Both the position numbers and the translations under genes were made by a program. Shown piece after piece: positions 5,644-5,829 of a stretch of DNA of 5,829 nucleotides. Source of the stretch: Spirochaetaceae bacterium. Its GTDB lineage: Bacteria; Spirochaetota; Spirochaetia; Treponematales; Breznakiellaceae. The stretch's first letter is position 1. Each line of letters starts with the position of its first letter. The DNA lies in the NCBI GenBank assembly GCA_031268255.1, contig JAIRXO010000253.1, positions 1 through 5,829 on the forward strand, given 5' to 3'. The notes under the pieces are model-generated. The model was not told where the DNA came from and ran no database searches. It was given only the letters and a program-made list of their open reading frames with translations.

Positions 5644-5762
5644 CGTTCATTTTCCTGTTGCAGTAATAATTGTTTCTTCAAATCTTTGTCAAAAGTGAAT
5701 ATCGAACAACCGGTTATTTGAAGCACGGCGTTTGCGTCAAGTATAGTCAGCCCGGCTCTCAT
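5640..5762 (-). pseudogene. PIN-domain (VapC-like) toxin remnant with internal deletion
   Basis: A 40-codon frame from ATG 5760-5762 to TGA 5640-5642. Its N-terminal part reads LTILDANAVLQ (5-15), which matches the first strand of PIN-domain ribonucleases, with Asp9 in the place of the first catalytic acid. Its C-terminal part reads GCSIFTFDKDLKK (18-30), which matches the last strand and helix, with Asp25 as the fourth acid. An intact PIN protein is about 120-140 residues, so roughly 90 residues carrying the middle acidic residues are gone, in frame, leaving no possible nuclease site. The join falls at codons for Ile-Thr-Gly, inside the palindrome AACCGGTT (5708-5715). The Shine-Dalgarno-like AAAAGGGA lies just upstream. 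The 3' part is AT-richer than the operon. It may be expressed as a small inert peptide. A chance match is possible but two correctly ordered PIN end motifs make it unlikely. Confidence 0.6.
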
Positions 5763-5829
5763 ACTTCCCTTTTCCGGCATTTTCCATAACCGCCATCCGC
5801 CAGGCGTTTTTCTCTTTTGGGATCAACGC
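5737..5829 (-). CDS. C-terminal end of an upstream gene, possibly the antitoxin (partial)
   Basis: A frame open from the right edge for 30 codons, ending at TGA 5737-5739 and overlapping the PIN remnant by 26 bases. Its tail reads NAGKGKYESRADYT. A second frame is also open from the edge to a TGA at 5759-5761 that overlaps the toxin ATG as ATGA, the commonest toxin-antitoxin junction; it ends GYGKCRKREV. Position directly upstream of a PIN toxin makes one of these the likely end of a VapB/AbrB- or Phd-type antitoxin, but I recognise neither tail and cannot choose between the frames with confidence. Confidence 0.3.
   Translation of the reverse strand, partial: ALIPKEKNAWRMAVMENAGKGKYESRADYT

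Noticed and set aside
5372..5698. Overlapping open frames on both strands (5372-5572 minus, 5477-5698 plus, 5470-5628 plus)
   Set aside because: They overlap one another in a GC-rich inverted-repeat block, lack good ribosome binding sites, and show no domain; Arg/Pro-rich translations are typical of non-coding GC-rich DNA.
1..5829. CRISPR arrays, tRNA or rRNA genes, insertion sequences with transposase
   Set aside because: No regularly spaced repeats, no cloverleaf or rRNA-like sequence and no transposase motifs are seen on either strand.

Overview
The window carries one four-gene operon on the minus strand, flanked by a partial lipoprotein gene and a decayed accessory segment. The organism is most likely an anaerobic bacterium, because the operon encodes an indolepyruvate/arylpyruvate:ferredoxin oxidoreductase (an oxygen-sensitive enzyme class). 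The loose lipobox on a secreted FMN-binding domain would suit a gut spirochaete of the Treponema type or a relative, but that placement is inference and weak.

Layout, left to right. 1-162 (minus): first 54 codons of a lipoprotein that opens into an FMN-binding domain, running off the left edge. 163-238: gap with a good sigma-70-type promoter (207-235) and a small palindrome at the predicted start point. 239-5233 (minus): the operon, transcribed from right to left as sodium:solute symporter, iorA, iorB, paaK. All three internal junctions are 4-base stop/start overlaps (GTGA or ATGA), and each gene has its own Shine-Dalgarno, so the four proteins are almost certainly made together. 5234-5320: leader and a probable extended -10 promoter. 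5321-5639: no convincing gene; it holds a short direct repeat, a GC-rich block of nested inverted repeats (about 5378-5570) and an AT-rich stretch with further inverted repeats. 5640-5829 (minus): a 40-codon remnant of a PIN-domain (VapC-like) toxin that keeps only the two ends of the domain, preceded by the tail of an overlapping upstream reading frame that may be its antitoxin.

How the operon may work. PaaK activates an aryl acid such as phenylacetate to its CoA thioester using ATP. IorAB interconverts arylacetyl-CoA + CO2 + reduced ferredoxin with arylpyruvate + CoA. The symporter could bring the aryl acid in with sodium. Together they form a plausible route from external aryl acids to aromatic amino acid precursors, or in the other direction from aromatic amino acids to excreted aryl acids. 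The direction and the transported substrate cannot be read from the sequence.

Most unusual points: IorA stops right after its TPP-binding half and has no C-terminal ferredoxin domain; the PIN gene has a clean in-frame internal deletion whose junction lies in an 8-base palindrome; and the block upstream of the operon looks like a structured or dispersed repeat element.
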